A DNA stretch of 64,000 bases from Streptomyces sp. B21-105 (GTDB taxonomy: Bacteria; Actinomycetota; Actinomycetes; Streptomycetales; Streptomycetaceae): positions 1,860,001 to 1,924,000 of the forward strand of contig NZ_JARUMJ010000001.1 of NCBI RefSeq assembly GCF_036898465.1, written 5' to 3'. Of the stretch, positions 42,404 to 50,480 are shown piece after piece. Below the pieces are notes generated by a model. That model was not told the origin of the DNA. It searched no databases and saw nothing but the letters and a program-made list of their open reading frames with translations. The number at the start of each line of letters is the position of its first letter. The stretch's first letter is position 1. Made by a program: the position numbers and the translations under genes.

Positions 42404-43192
42404 TCAGACCAGGGATCCGTAGAGACCGGGAAGACGGTCCCGCAGGTAGGGGTTGGCGGCGCGGGAGGCGGTGAGGGCGACCGGGTCGGCGTCGGCGAAC
42501 ACCAGCTCCTCGGCGCGGCCCGCGCGCGCCCGGGCGATCCCGTCGGGACCGGCCAGCGTGGAGAGTCCGACGAACTCGAACTCCCCTTCCCTGCCGACCC
42601 GGTTGACGTAGGCGATGTACATCTGGTTCTCGAAGGCGCGCACCGGGATCATCGACTCGGCGACGAACTGGAAGGGGTGCATCTGCGCGGTCGGCACCAC
42701 GAGCAGGTCGGTGCCGGCGAGCGCGTGCGCCCTCACGTTCTCCGGGAACTCGACGTCGTAGCAGATCAGGAGGCCGACGGTGAGGCCGTCCAGCTCGGCC
42801 TGGACGACGGACTGCCCGCCCGGGGTGAAGTGGTCGCGCTCGAAGCAGCCGAACAGGTGGGTCTTGCGGTAGTTCGCGAGGCGGCCGCCGTCGGCGGAGA
42901 TCAGCTGGACCGCGTTGTACACGGTCGCGCCGGCGCGCTCCGGGTAGCCGTAGGCGATCGCGATCCCGTGCCGCCCGGCGGTCTCGGCGACGGCGTCCGC
43001 CGAGTCGCCGTCGGAGGGCTCGGCGAGGCGGGCGACGTCGTCGCCGACGGCGTACCCGGTGAGGAACAACTCCGGCGCGACGAGCAGCCCGGCGCCCACG
43101 GCGGCGGCCCGCTCCGCGGCCTCGTCGAGGACTTTGAGGTTCTCGACGACGGAGCCGGGGCGGCCGGAGCTCTGGAGCAGGGCGGTGCGCAT
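42404..43192 (-). CDS. davA: Nitrilase-superfamily amidase, DavA-like
   Basis: 262 residues. The catalytic triad of carbon-nitrogen hydrolases is present: E41 in PELFLTGY, K110 in NYRKTHLFG and C144 in LICYDVEFPE. The size and many segments (YGYPER, NYRKTHLF, FPEN) match delta-aminovaleramidase DavA, which hydrolyses 5-aminovaleramide to 5-aminovalerate. It precedes the davB-like gene in the same direction, so the two would perform the first two steps of lysine degradation to 5-aminovalerate. Other amide substrates cannot be excluded. Cytoplasmic. Confidence 0.83.
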   Translation of the reverse strand: MRTALLQSSGRPGSVVENLKVLDEAAERAAAVGAGLLVAPELFLTGYAVGDDVARLAEPSDGDSADAVAETAGRHGIAIAYGYPERAGATVYNAVQLISADGGRLANYRKTHLFGCFERDHFTPGGQSVVQAELDGLTVGLLICYDVEFPENVRAHALAGTDLLVVPTAQMHPFQFVAESMIPVRAFENQMYIAYVNRVGREGEFEFVGLSTLAGPDGIARARAGRAEELVFADADPVALTASRAANPYLRDRLPGLYGSLV

Positions 43193-43419
43193 GCGTCATC
43201 CTCACCGGACGAAAGGGTGGTTGCGGGGGCCACCTAGACGGTACGGGCGGCCGCGCGGGCCGGACAAGAAGGAGCCGTTGCGCGACGGTGGGCGGTTCGT
43301 TGCGTGCACGGCGGGCGGGACGGCGATTCGTTGCGCGCCTTCCCCTCCGGTCCCCCGCTCCCCCGCGTGGGCCCACGGCTCGTTCGTCCGCGGCTCCCCC
43401 GGGTCCGCCCACAGCGCGC

Positions 43420-44658
43420 TCATCCGCTGCTCCGCCGGCCCCGCGCCGAAGCGCTCGCCCGTCTTCTTCGCCGACCCACCGCCAGGGCCGTGATCAGGTA
43501 CGGCAGCGCGCACAGGGCGAACACGGTGCCGTGCGGGAACCGCGCGCCCAGGACGCCGTACGCGCCGTACACCGCGACGGTCACCAGCTCGGTGCCCAGG
43601 CCGGCGATCGAGGTCAGGGTGGCCCGTGCGGTGCCCTCGATGCGCCGCTGGAGCCGGACGTCGGCCAGCACGGTCGCCGCCTGGAAGCCGCCGAAGGCGA
43701 GACCGACGAGGATGACGCCGGCCTGCGCCCCCGTCAGCGCGCCGGCCGCCAGGGCGAGCGCGGCGCCGGCGAGGACCGCCGCCAGGCCGGTGCGGCCGAG
43801 GCGCTCGACCGCACCGGACAGCAGGCTGCCCGCCGTCACGCCTGCCCAGATCGTCATGAGCAGGTACGGGACGGCCGCGTCCGCCGCCCCGGTATCCCTG
43901 ACCAGCAGCGGGGTGTACTCGTCGAGCCCGCCCCACACCGCCGTGACGGCGGGGACGAGCAGCAGCGCGCCGAGAAGGGGGCGGTCCCGGCGGAGTCCGG
44001 CGAGTCCGGCGAGACCGGTGCGCAGCCGCCGGGTCCAGCCCCTGTCGCGCTCGCCCCCGCCGACGTCCGCGCCCTGGTCACCGCCCTCACCGTCGCCGCG
44101 GGCCGTACTCTCGCCGGGGGCCGTACCGTCGTCGGCGTCGCTCCCTGCGGGGGCCGGGGCGCGGTGCTCCGGGAAGCAGGTCGCCGTCAAGGCGCAGAGC
44201 AGGCACGCCAGCACGCTGGCCGCGCCGACGGCCGGGTATCCGCCCGCCGCGAAGACCGGGCCGGCCAGACCCGTCGCCGCCATCACGGCCACCTGGCCCA
44301 CCGCGTGCGCGCGCCCCATGACCACCGCGTACCGGTCGGCGGCGCCGGCCCGGTCCAGCTCCTCGTAGACCAGGGCCTCCAGCGCACCGGAGCCCAGCGC
44401 GCCACGGGCGCCCCACAGGACGAAGCCGGCCGCGAAGGCCCCGTACGACGGGAACAGCACCCACAGCGCGAAGCCGGCCGCGCCCAGCAGCGGGCCGGTC
44501 CACAGCAGCAGCCGCCGGGAGACGGCGTCCGCCCAGGCACCCGAGGGCACCTCGAGCAGGACGCCGGTCAGCGACCACAGGACGAAGAGGGAGGAGATCT
44601 CCCCGACGGACAGCCCGGCGTCCGCGAACAGCAGCGCGTACACCGGGTAGAGGAGCAC
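43420..44658 (-). CDS. MFS transporter with an uncertain start
   Basis: At least 412 residues; about 12 helices with a hydrophilic Gly/Asp/Glu-rich insertion in the middle loop. VPSGAWADAVSRRLLL is MFS motif A. The protein sequence clearly continues upstream of the first normal start codon (GTG 44658): HAYAFLDEF completes the first helix, and the frame stays open to a stop at 44730, but contains no ATG, GTG or TTG; only CTG (44700) and ACG codons are available. It lies 106 bases downstream of the HAD-EEP gene. Substrate unknown. Confidence 0.78.
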   Translation of the reverse strand: MLLYPVYALLFADAGLSVGEISSLFVLWSLTGVLLEVPSGAWADAVSRRLLLWTGPLLGAAGFALWVLFPSYGAFAAGFVLWGARGALGSGALEALVYEELDRAGAADRYAVVMGRAHAVGQVAVMAATGLAGPVFAAGGYPAVGAASVLACLLCALTATCFPEHRAPAPAGSDADDGTAPGESTARGDGEGGDQGADVGGGERDRGWTRRLRTGLAGLAGLRRDRPLLGALLLVPAVTAVWGGLDEYTPLLVRDTGAADAAVPYLLMTIWAGVTAGSLLSGAVERLGRTGLAAVLAGAALALAAGALTGAQAGVILVGLAFGGFQAATVLADVRLQRRIEGTARATLTSIAGLGTELVTVAVYGAYGVLGARFPHGTVFALCALPYLITALAVGRRRRRASASARGRRSSG

Positions 44659-44764
44659 GAACTCGTCGAGGAACGCGTACGCGTGGAGCGTCGCGGTCAG
44701 TCGACGGACGTCGGAGCCGGTCGTGGATCAATGTCGCCAGGTCATGTCATCGATGGTAGGCGGT

Positions 44765-46306
44765 TCACGCCCCCTCGCCCACCGATTTACCGGTGACCGC
44801 CGAGGGAGTGACCGTCGCGGGGGCGAGCGCGAAGGTGGTGATGACCGCGGCGTGGTCGGAGGGCCAGTCGTTGTCCTCGACGTCCGGCCACGGCCGGATG
44901 CCGCCGGTCACCAGGGTCCGCGAGTCGAGCACCCGCAGGCCCCGGTGGAGCACGAAGTCGATCCGGTCCTGCGGTTCCGGCCGGCCGCTGCCGTCCTCGT
45001 GCTCGGCGTGCACCGGGGACCAGGTGTGACCGGGCTGCCGTACGGGGTCGGGGTGCGCCTGCCGGTAGGAGTCCGCGAAGCCCGCCTCCTCGGCGGCCCT
45101 GGTCACCGGCCAATCGACGTCCGGCCGGTCCAGGTGGGAGGGGCAGTTGAAGTCGCCGACGAGGACGACGGGGACGTCCGGGCTCTCCCCGATCCGGCGC
45201 AGGGCGTCCCCCAGCCGCGCGAGCCGGCCCTCCTCGTGCGCGGTCAGGGTGTCCGCGCTGAGCCCGTCGAAGGCGGCCTCGTACGGCCCGTAGGGCGCGC
45301 AGTCCAGGTGGACCGTCCACACGTCCACGTCCACGTCCACGTCGACCTCGACCTCGACGCCCACGCCCGCGTCCACATCGCTGCCGCAGACGCGGACCCG
45401 GACGCCCGCCGCCCCGTAGAAGCCCACGTCCGGATCGCCGAGGCCGGCCGTGATCGGGTGGCGGCTGATGATCCCCAGGTTCTCCCCCGCCCGGTGGTGA
45501 TGCCAGCCGAGGGCTTCGGCGAGCTCCTCGGCGGCCGTGCCGTACGTCTCCTGGAGGCCGACCACGTCCACGTCGGCCTCGGTGAGGACCTTGAGCTGCT
45601 TGGCCCGGTGGTCGCGGACCTTGGTCCCCCCGTACCAGAGGTTCCACGTCATGACGCGCAGCCGTTGCGGCAGCAGGGAGCGGAGCCGGTCGGCGGTGAC
45701 GCCTTGCAGGCCGGCCACGACGGTCCGGCCGGGGGCCGGCGCGATCGGAGCGAGGGAAGGCACCGCCAGCACCGCGCACCCGGCCGCCTCGGCGGAGGCC
45801 ACCCCGGTCTCGGTGTCCTCGACGGCCACGCAGGCCGCGGCGTCGACGCCGAGGGCACGGCAGGCCGCGAGGTAGGGGTCGGGGGCGGGCTTGGTGTGCT
45901 CGGTGTCGTCGGCCGTGACGGTGACGGCGAACCGGCTCGCGCCGAGCGCGTCCAGCACGAGGTCGGCGACCGCCCGGGGCGACGCGGTCACCAGCGCGGT
46001 CGGCACGCTCTCCCGGGCCAGGGCGTCGAGCAGGGCGAGCGCGCCGGGGCGGGGCACGATCCCGACGCGCACGCGGTCCGCGAACTCGCGGTGCAGCGCC
46101 TCGGCGAGTTCGGCTTCCGGCCGGCCGGTGCCGGCGGCCAGCCAGCGGGCGGTGTGCTCGACGGGGCGGCCGAGCACCTGCGGCCGGTCCGCCTCGGTCA
46201 GCGGCCGTCCGGCGACCCGTTCCACCGCCTCCCACCACAGCCGCTCGGTGTCGACGAGCGTGCCGTCCATGTCGAACAGGACGGCCTGGAGCGGGAGTCG
46301 GGTCAC
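44765..46306 (-). CDS. Fused HAD-family phosphatase and EEP phosphodiesterase
   Basis: 513 residues from GTG 46306 with GAGGAG four bases away. Residues 1-212 form a HAD phosphatase of the beta-phosphoglucomutase type (nucleophile region FDMDGT, D12 and D14; VTASP; VEDTETG). After PQRLRVMT a complete endonuclease/exonuclease/phosphatase domain begins (WNLWYGG 221-227, GLQET 250-254, VGDFNCPS, DWPSDHAAV), with all metal-site residues. Residues about 314-328 are a Val-Asp/Val-Glu repeat encoded by hexanucleotide repeats. It is the last gene of an ABC importer operon. I infer cleavage of an imported phosphodiester and removal of the phosphate. Confidence 0.88.
   Translation of the reverse strand: MTRLPLQAVLFDMDGTLVDTERLWWEAVERVAGRPLTEADRPQVLGRPVEHTARWLAAGTGRPEAELAEALHREFADRVRVGIVPRPGALALLDALARESVPTALVTASPRAVADLVLDALGASRFAVTVTADDTEHTKPAPDPYLAACRALGVDAAACVAVEDTETGVASAEAAGCAVLAVPSLAPIAPAPGRTVVAGLQGVTADRLRSLLPQRLRVMTWNLWYGGTKVRDHRAKQLKVLTEADVDVVGLQETYGTAAEELAEALGWHHHRAGENLGIISRHPITAGLGDPDVGFYGAAGVRVRVCGSDVDAGVGVEVEVDVDVDVDVWTVHLDCAPYGPYEAAFDGLSADTLTAHEEGRLARLGDALRRIGESPDVPVVLVGDFNCPSHLDRPDVDWPVTRAAEEAGFADSYRQAHPDPVRQPGHTWSPVHAEHEDGSGRPEPQDRIDFVLHRGLRVLDSRTLVTGGIRPWPDVEDNDWPSDHAAVITTFALAPATVTPSAVTGKSVGEGA
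45313..45370. repeat. Hexanucleotide repeat inside the EEP domain
   Basis: Imperfect tandem CACGTC/CGACCT-type units (ACGTCC repeated four to five times, then TCGACC) encode the Val-Asp/Val-Glu run of the HAD-EEP protein. In-frame slippage would change length by two residues per unit. Confidence 0.75.
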
Positions 46307-46328
46307 GGTCTCCTCTTTCGGAACGGGG

Positions 46329-47408
46329 TCAGGAAGCACGTTCGGCCACGAGCACCGGGCGGTCCGGCAGGGACACGGTCACCGCGGTCCCCGCCGCCAG
46401 GCCGGCGGCCTCGTGGGCGGGCAGGTCGGCCTTGACCTCGGTACCGTCGGCGAGCCGGACGGTGAGCCGGACCGCCGCGCCCAGGAAGGAGGTGGCGACC
46501 ACGCGCGCGTCCCCGGCGTCCCCGGCCCGCACCCGCACCGCCTCCGGCCGCAGCAGGGCGTCCACCTCGGTCACGGCCGGCACCCGGCCGTCGACGGGCA
46601 GCCGCCGCCCGAGCACCTCGACGGTGTCGCCGTGAAGGCGTCCGGGGATCCGGCTCGTCGTGCCCACGAACTCGGCGACGAAGGCCGTGGCGGGCCGCCC
46701 GTACAACTCGGCCGGGGCGGCGCACTGTTCGAGCCGTCCGGCGTGCATCACGGCGACCCGGTCCGCCATGGACAGGGCCTCCTCCTGGTCGTGGGTGACG
46801 AACAGGGTGGTGATGCCGAGCTCCTGCTGGAGCCGCCGGATCTCCTCGCGCAGCGTCAGCCGCACCTTGGCGTCGAGGGCGGAGAGCGGCTCGTCCAGGA
46901 GCAGGACCCGCGGACGCAGGGCGAGGGCGCGGGCCAGCGCGATGCGCTGCTGCTGCCCGCCGGAGAGCTGGTGCGGGAACCGCGCGCCCTTGTCGGCGAG
47001 CCCCACCAGCTCCAGCAACTCCGCTGCCCGTGACCGCCGTTCGGCCGTGCGCACCTTGCGCATCCGCAGCCCGAAAGCCACGTTGTCGAGCGCGTCGAGG
47101 TGCGGGAAGAGGCTGTACGACTGGAAGACCATCCCGGCGTCCCGGCGGTGGGCCGGGATCCGGGTGACGTCCTCTCCGTCGACGAGCACCGCACCGGAGT
47201 CGGGGTGATCGAATCCGGCGAGCACCCTCAGCGCGGTGGTCTTGCCGCAGCCGGAGGGGCCGAGCAGGGCGAGGAGTTCACCCGGCCGGACGGTGAGGTC
47301 GAGGCCGTCGAGGGCGACGGTCGGACCGAACTCCCGGCGCAGCCCCCGGAATTCGACGGTCGCCGCCTGCTTCGCGGCCTTGGTCGCTGTCGTGTCGAGC
47401 ACGGTCAT
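46329..47408 (-). CDS. ABC transporter ATP-binding protein (PotA/FbpC type)
   Basis: 359 residues: Walker A GPSGCGKTT (50-58), Q-loop FQSYSLFPHL, signature LSGGQQQR, Walker B VLLLDEPLSALD and a C-terminal TOBE domain (about 270-355, VRAGDAG... VRLADGTEVKADL). This type energises importers for polyamines, iron, sulfate or 2-aminoethylphosphonate. It is three bases after the second permease gene and 22 before the HAD-EEP gene, so it belongs to the same operon. Confidence 0.94.
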   Translation of the reverse strand: MTVLDTTATKAAKQAATVEFRGLRREFGPTVALDGLDLTVRPGELLALLGPSGCGKTTALRVLAGFDHPDSGAVLVDGEDVTRIPAHRRDAGMVFQSYSLFPHLDALDNVAFGLRMRKVRTAERRSRAAELLELVGLADKGARFPHQLSGGQQQRIALARALALRPRVLLLDEPLSALDAKVRLTLREEIRRLQQELGITTLFVTHDQEEALSMADRVAVMHAGRLEQCAAPAELYGRPATAFVAEFVGTTSRIPGRLHGDTVEVLGRRLPVDGRVPAVTEVDALLRPEAVRVRAGDAGDARVVATSFLGAAVRLTVRLADGTEVKADLPAHEAAGLAAGTAVTVSLPDRPVLVAERAS

Positions 47409-47411
47409 GGT

Positions 47412-48224
47412 TCATCCCCGGGAAGTAGGACGGGTGCGCCCGCCGAAACCGGCGAGGACGAGGAGGAGTGCCCAGGTCACGAGCAGGCTGAGCACGGACA
47501 CGGCGACGGACAGCTGGGCCTGCGAGCCGCTGACGTTCACGATCCAGACGGCGAAGGGCCGGAAGCCGAGCAGCTGCGCCACGGTGAACTCACCGAGCAC
47601 GAGAGCCAGGGTGAGGAAGGAGGCGTTGAGCAGCGCGCCGCGCAGGTTGGGCAGCACGGCCCGGACCAGGGCCTGCGGCCAGTCGGCGCCGCAGCTGCGG
47701 GCGGCCTCGACGAGGGTGCGCACGTCGACGGAGCGCAGCCCCGCGTCCAGGGCGCGGTAGACGAAGGGCAGCGCCATCACCACGTACGCCAGCACGAGGA
47801 CGACGGGAAAGCCGGGGTCCTGGATCGCCACGAACGTCTGGAACAGCGGGGTGCGCGAGAAATGCTCGGGTCCCCACTTCAGCACGGTCCCGATGCCGGC
47901 CACGAAGGCGATGGGCGGCACCACCAGCGGCAGTGAGCACACCACCTCGACGACCGGCCGCAGCCGGGGCGAGCCCAGCCGCAGCGCCACCATGGCGGGC
48001 ACCATCAGCAGCAGGACGACGGCGATGGTGGCGGCGGCCAGCTCGAGCGAGAGCAGCAGACTGGACCCGAAGCCCGCGGTGGAGAAGATCTGCGTGTAGG
48101 CGTCGAAGGTGACCCCCTGCCCGGGCACGTCGACGGTGAAGACGACCGACGCGGCCAGCGGCACCAGGAAGTACAGTCCGGCGAGGCCGAGGACGCCCCA
48201 CCGCCACAGGTTCAGGCGAGCCAT
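47412..48224 (-). CDS. ABC transporter permease
   Basis: 270 residues with six helices and the permease EAA loop TLVEAARSCGADWPQALVRAVLPN (in parts). WRWGVLGLAGLYFLVPLAASVVF is the first helix. It overlaps the preceding permease gene by 13 bases. It is the PotC/PhnV-like second membrane subunit of the importer encoded at 46329-50262. Confidence 0.93.
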   Translation of the reverse strand: MARLNLWRWGVLGLAGLYFLVPLAASVVFTVDVPGQGVTFDAYTQIFSTAGFGSSLLLSLELAAATIAVVLLLMVPAMVALRLGSPRLRPVVEVVCSLPLVVPPIAFVAGIGTVLKWGPEHFSRTPLFQTFVAIQDPGFPVVLVLAYVVMALPFVYRALDAGLRSVDVRTLVEAARSCGADWPQALVRAVLPNLRGALLNASFLTLALVLGEFTVAQLLGFRPFAVWIVNVSGSQAQLSVAVSVLSLLVTWALLLVLAGFGGRTRPTSRG

Positions 48225-49108
48225 CGCGCGCTCCGTCGTTGCAGGGGCAGGTACACGGCCATGACCAGTCCGGCGACGAGGACCATGTCGAGGCTGAGGG
48301 CGAGCGCCACGTTCTCCTGCCCGACGAGCACGTTGCCGGAGATGGCGTCCGCTATCTGGAGGGTGACCAGCGGGATGGAACTGCCCACCATGGCCGCGGC
48401 GGTGGCGTACGCGGCGAAGGCGCTGCCGAAGAGCAGCACGAGGCCGCCGAGGAGCGAGGGCAGCAGCACGGGCAGGGCGACGTGCCGCCAGTACTGCGCG
48501 GACGTCGCGCCGTTGTTCTGCGCCGCCTCACGCCACTGGGAGCGCAGTCCCTCCAGGGCTGGGGTGATGGTCAGCACCATCAGCGGGATCAGGAAGTACA
48601 GGTAGACGATCACCAGTCCCCAGAAGCTGTACAGGTCCCAGCCCCGGTCTGTGAGACCGAACCGCCGGGTCAGCACACCGGCGTTGCCGAGGGTGGCGAC
48701 GAAGGCGAACGCCAGCGGGATCCCGCCGAAGTTGGCCAGCACTCCGGACGCGGTGAGCACGGCCTCGCGCAGCCCGCGGAAGCGGGAGGTCACGACGGCC
48801 TGGGCGAGCGGCAGCCCGAGCAGGACCCCCAGCGCGGCCGACACGGCGGAGAGTTTCACGCTGCCGAGCAGGGCCGTCAGATACGCGCCCCGCAGGGAGG
48901 CCGTCAGGTTGTCGGCCGTGTAGGACGTGGCGCCCGTGGCCGGGTCCTTGACGGTGAACGCGCCGTCGAGCATGGCCGCGGCGGGCAGCCCGAAGGCGAG
49001 CGCGGTGAAGGCGAGCAGCGGGACGACGGCGAGCCAGCCGAGGGCACGGCGCCGCCGCGCGACCGGAGCGGCGGCCGCCGTGTCGGCCCGTACGGCGGCG
49101 GCGGTCAT
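48212..49108 (-). CDS. ABC transporter permease
   Basis: 298 residues from ATG 49108, which overlaps the upstream stop as ATGA. After a basic N-terminus come about six helices and the EAA-type loop EGLRSQWREAAQNNGATSAQYW (in parts). The periplasmic-side segment GAFTVKDPATGATSYTADN resembles permeases annotated for 2-aminoethylphosphonate uptake, as far as I recall. First membrane subunit of the importer. Confidence 0.92.
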   Translation of the reverse strand: MTAAAVRADTAAAAPVARRRRALGWLAVVPLLAFTALAFGLPAAAMLDGAFTVKDPATGATSYTADNLTASLRGAYLTALLGSVKLSAVSAALGVLLGLPLAQAVVTSRFRGLREAVLTASGVLANFGGIPLAFAFVATLGNAGVLTRRFGLTDRGWDLYSFWGLVIVYLYFLIPLMVLTITPALEGLRSQWREAAQNNGATSAQYWRHVALPVLLPSLLGGLVLLFGSAFAAYATAAAMVGSSIPLVTLQIADAISGNVLVGQENVALALSLDMVLVAGLVMAVYLPLQRRSARWLA

Positions 49109-50262
49109 CCGGAGACGGCCTTGGCCCAGCCCTGCCCGAGGACCGTCTTGGCCTTGCTCTGCTGGGCCTCGGTCGGGAAGGCGGGCGTCCCGGACACCTC
49201 GGGCAGCTTGGCGGCCGCCGCCTTGTCGAGGGTGCCGGCCTTCTCCATGGCGGTCATCAGGGCCGGCCGGGCGTACCCCTTGAGCCACAGGTTCTGGCCC
49301 TCGGCGCTGTAGAGGTACTCCTGCCACAGGCGGGCCGTCGCCGGGTGCGGGGCGTCCTTGTTGATCGCCTGGGAGTAGTACTGGGAGAACTGGCCGTCGC
49401 TCGGCACGGACACCTTCCAGTCGACGCCCTTGGACGTGAACTCGTCGGCGTATCCGGCGTTGAGGTAGTCCCAGTCGATGCTGATGGGCGTCTCGCCCTT
49501 CTCGACGGTGGCCGGGGTCGACTCGACGGGCGTGTAGTTGCCGTTCTTCTTCAGCTTGGCGAAGAAGTCGAGGCCGGGCTGGATGTCGTCGAAGGAGCCG
49601 CCGCTCGCGAGGGCCGCCGCGTAGACGCCGCCGAACGCGGAGCCGGACTTGGTGGGGTTGCCGTTGAGGGCGACCTGGCCCTTGTACTGCGGCTTGAGGA
49701 GGTCCGCGAAGGTGGTGGGGCAGGCCTTGACGCGCTTGGCGTCGCAGCCGATGGAGATGTAGCCGCCGTAGTCGTTGTACCAGCGGGCCTGCGCGTCCTT
49801 CTGGCCCTCGGGGATGTCCGCGAAGGAGGCCACCCGGTAGGGGGCGAGCAGCCCCTGCTGGGCCGCGCTCAGCGCGAAGGAGCTCCCGAGGTCGAGGACG
49901 TCCGGCGCGCGGTCCTGGCCCTTGCGGGAGGTGACGGCGTTGATCTCGTCCTGGCTCGCGCCGTCCGGGTTCTCGACCGCGACCTTGATGCCGTACTTCT
50001 TCTGGAAGCCGTCTATGAGGGCGCCGTAGTTGGCCCAGTCGCGGGGCAGCGCGATGGCGTTGAGCGTCCCCTCCTTCCTCGCCGCCTTCACCAGCGCCTC
50101 GAGTCCGCCGAAGTCGGCGGCGGAGGCAGCGGTGGCGGCGTTCTTGCCGTCGGCGGTGGTGGAGGTGGTGTCGGGGGCGGCGCCACAGGCGCTCAGGGCG
50201 AGTGCGGCGACGGCGGCAAGGGCACCGCCACGGACGGCGGTTCTCGGCAGGGGCACGGTCAC
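49105..50262 (-). CDS. ABC transporter solute-binding lipoprotein
   Basis: 385 residues from GTG 50262 after GGAGAAG. The N-terminus is a lipoprotein signal with lipobox LSAC (C26) after AALAL. The mature part has the class of fold seen in iron, polyamine and 2-aminoethylphosphonate binding proteins (LNAIALPRDWANYGALIDGF, DEINAVTSRKGQDRAPDVLDLG in parts, GCDAKRVKACPTTFADLLKP in parts, VPSDGQFSQYYSQAINKDAPHP in parts). First gene of the five-gene operon, divergent from the GntR regulator. A palindrome in its upstream region (50314-50331) may be the operator. Substrate is inferred to be phosphate-containing because of the HAD-EEP gene. Confidence 0.9.
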   Translation of the reverse strand: MTVPLPRTAVRGGALAAVAALALSACGAAPDTTSTTADGKNAATAASAADFGGLEALVKAARKEGTLNAIALPRDWANYGALIDGFQKKYGIKVAVENPDGASQDEINAVTSRKGQDRAPDVLDLGSSFALSAAQQGLLAPYRVASFADIPEGQKDAQARWYNDYGGYISIGCDAKRVKACPTTFADLLKPQYKGQVALNGNPTKSGSAFGGVYAAALASGGSFDDIQPGLDFFAKLKKNGNYTPVESTPATVEKGETPISIDWDYLNAGYADEFTSKGVDWKVSVPSDGQFSQYYSQAINKDAPHPATARLWQEYLYSAEGQNLWLKGYARPALMTAMEKAGTLDKAAAAKLPEVSGTPAFPTEAQQSKAKTVLGQGWAKAVSG

Positions 50263-50313
50263 GGCTTCTCCAGGGGACGCGCGAGAATGCAGGAGACAGG
50301 GCGGGATGGGACG

Positions 50314-50331
50314 AACTTGTCTGAACAAGTT
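50314..50331. promoter_or_regulatory. Operator-like palindrome ahead of the ABC operon
   Basis: AACTTGT, CTGA, ACAAGTT is a perfect 7+4+7 inverted repeat 52-69 bases upstream of the solute-binding protein start. The core GTCTGAAC is close to the GT-N-TA-N-AC pattern of HutC-subfamily GntR regulators. Confidence 0.65.
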
Positions 50332-50450
50332 GGCCCCAGTACGCACGCCGCTGATGTCCCCTCGGTAAACACCGGCGAAACCCTGAGCCCCGATTTCACA
50401 GACAGTTGCGGCTGCCGCGGAGCAGTCGGGCAGGTCGACTAGGCTGGTCA

Positions 50451-50464
50451 GGCTGTATACAGCC
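50451..50464. promoter_or_regulatory. Operator-like palindrome ahead of the GntR gene
   Basis: GGCTGTATACAGCC is a perfect 14-base palindrome 17-30 bases upstream of the GntR start, overlapping a TATACA that could be its -10. It suggests autoregulation. Confidence 0.6.
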
Positions 50465-50480
50465 GACGCAGAGGGGAAGC

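Noticed and set aside
42269..43237. Rightward frame of 322 codons opposite the DavA-like gene
   Set aside because: Antisense to an amidase with an intact catalytic triad; Gly/Val/Asp-rich shadow composition.
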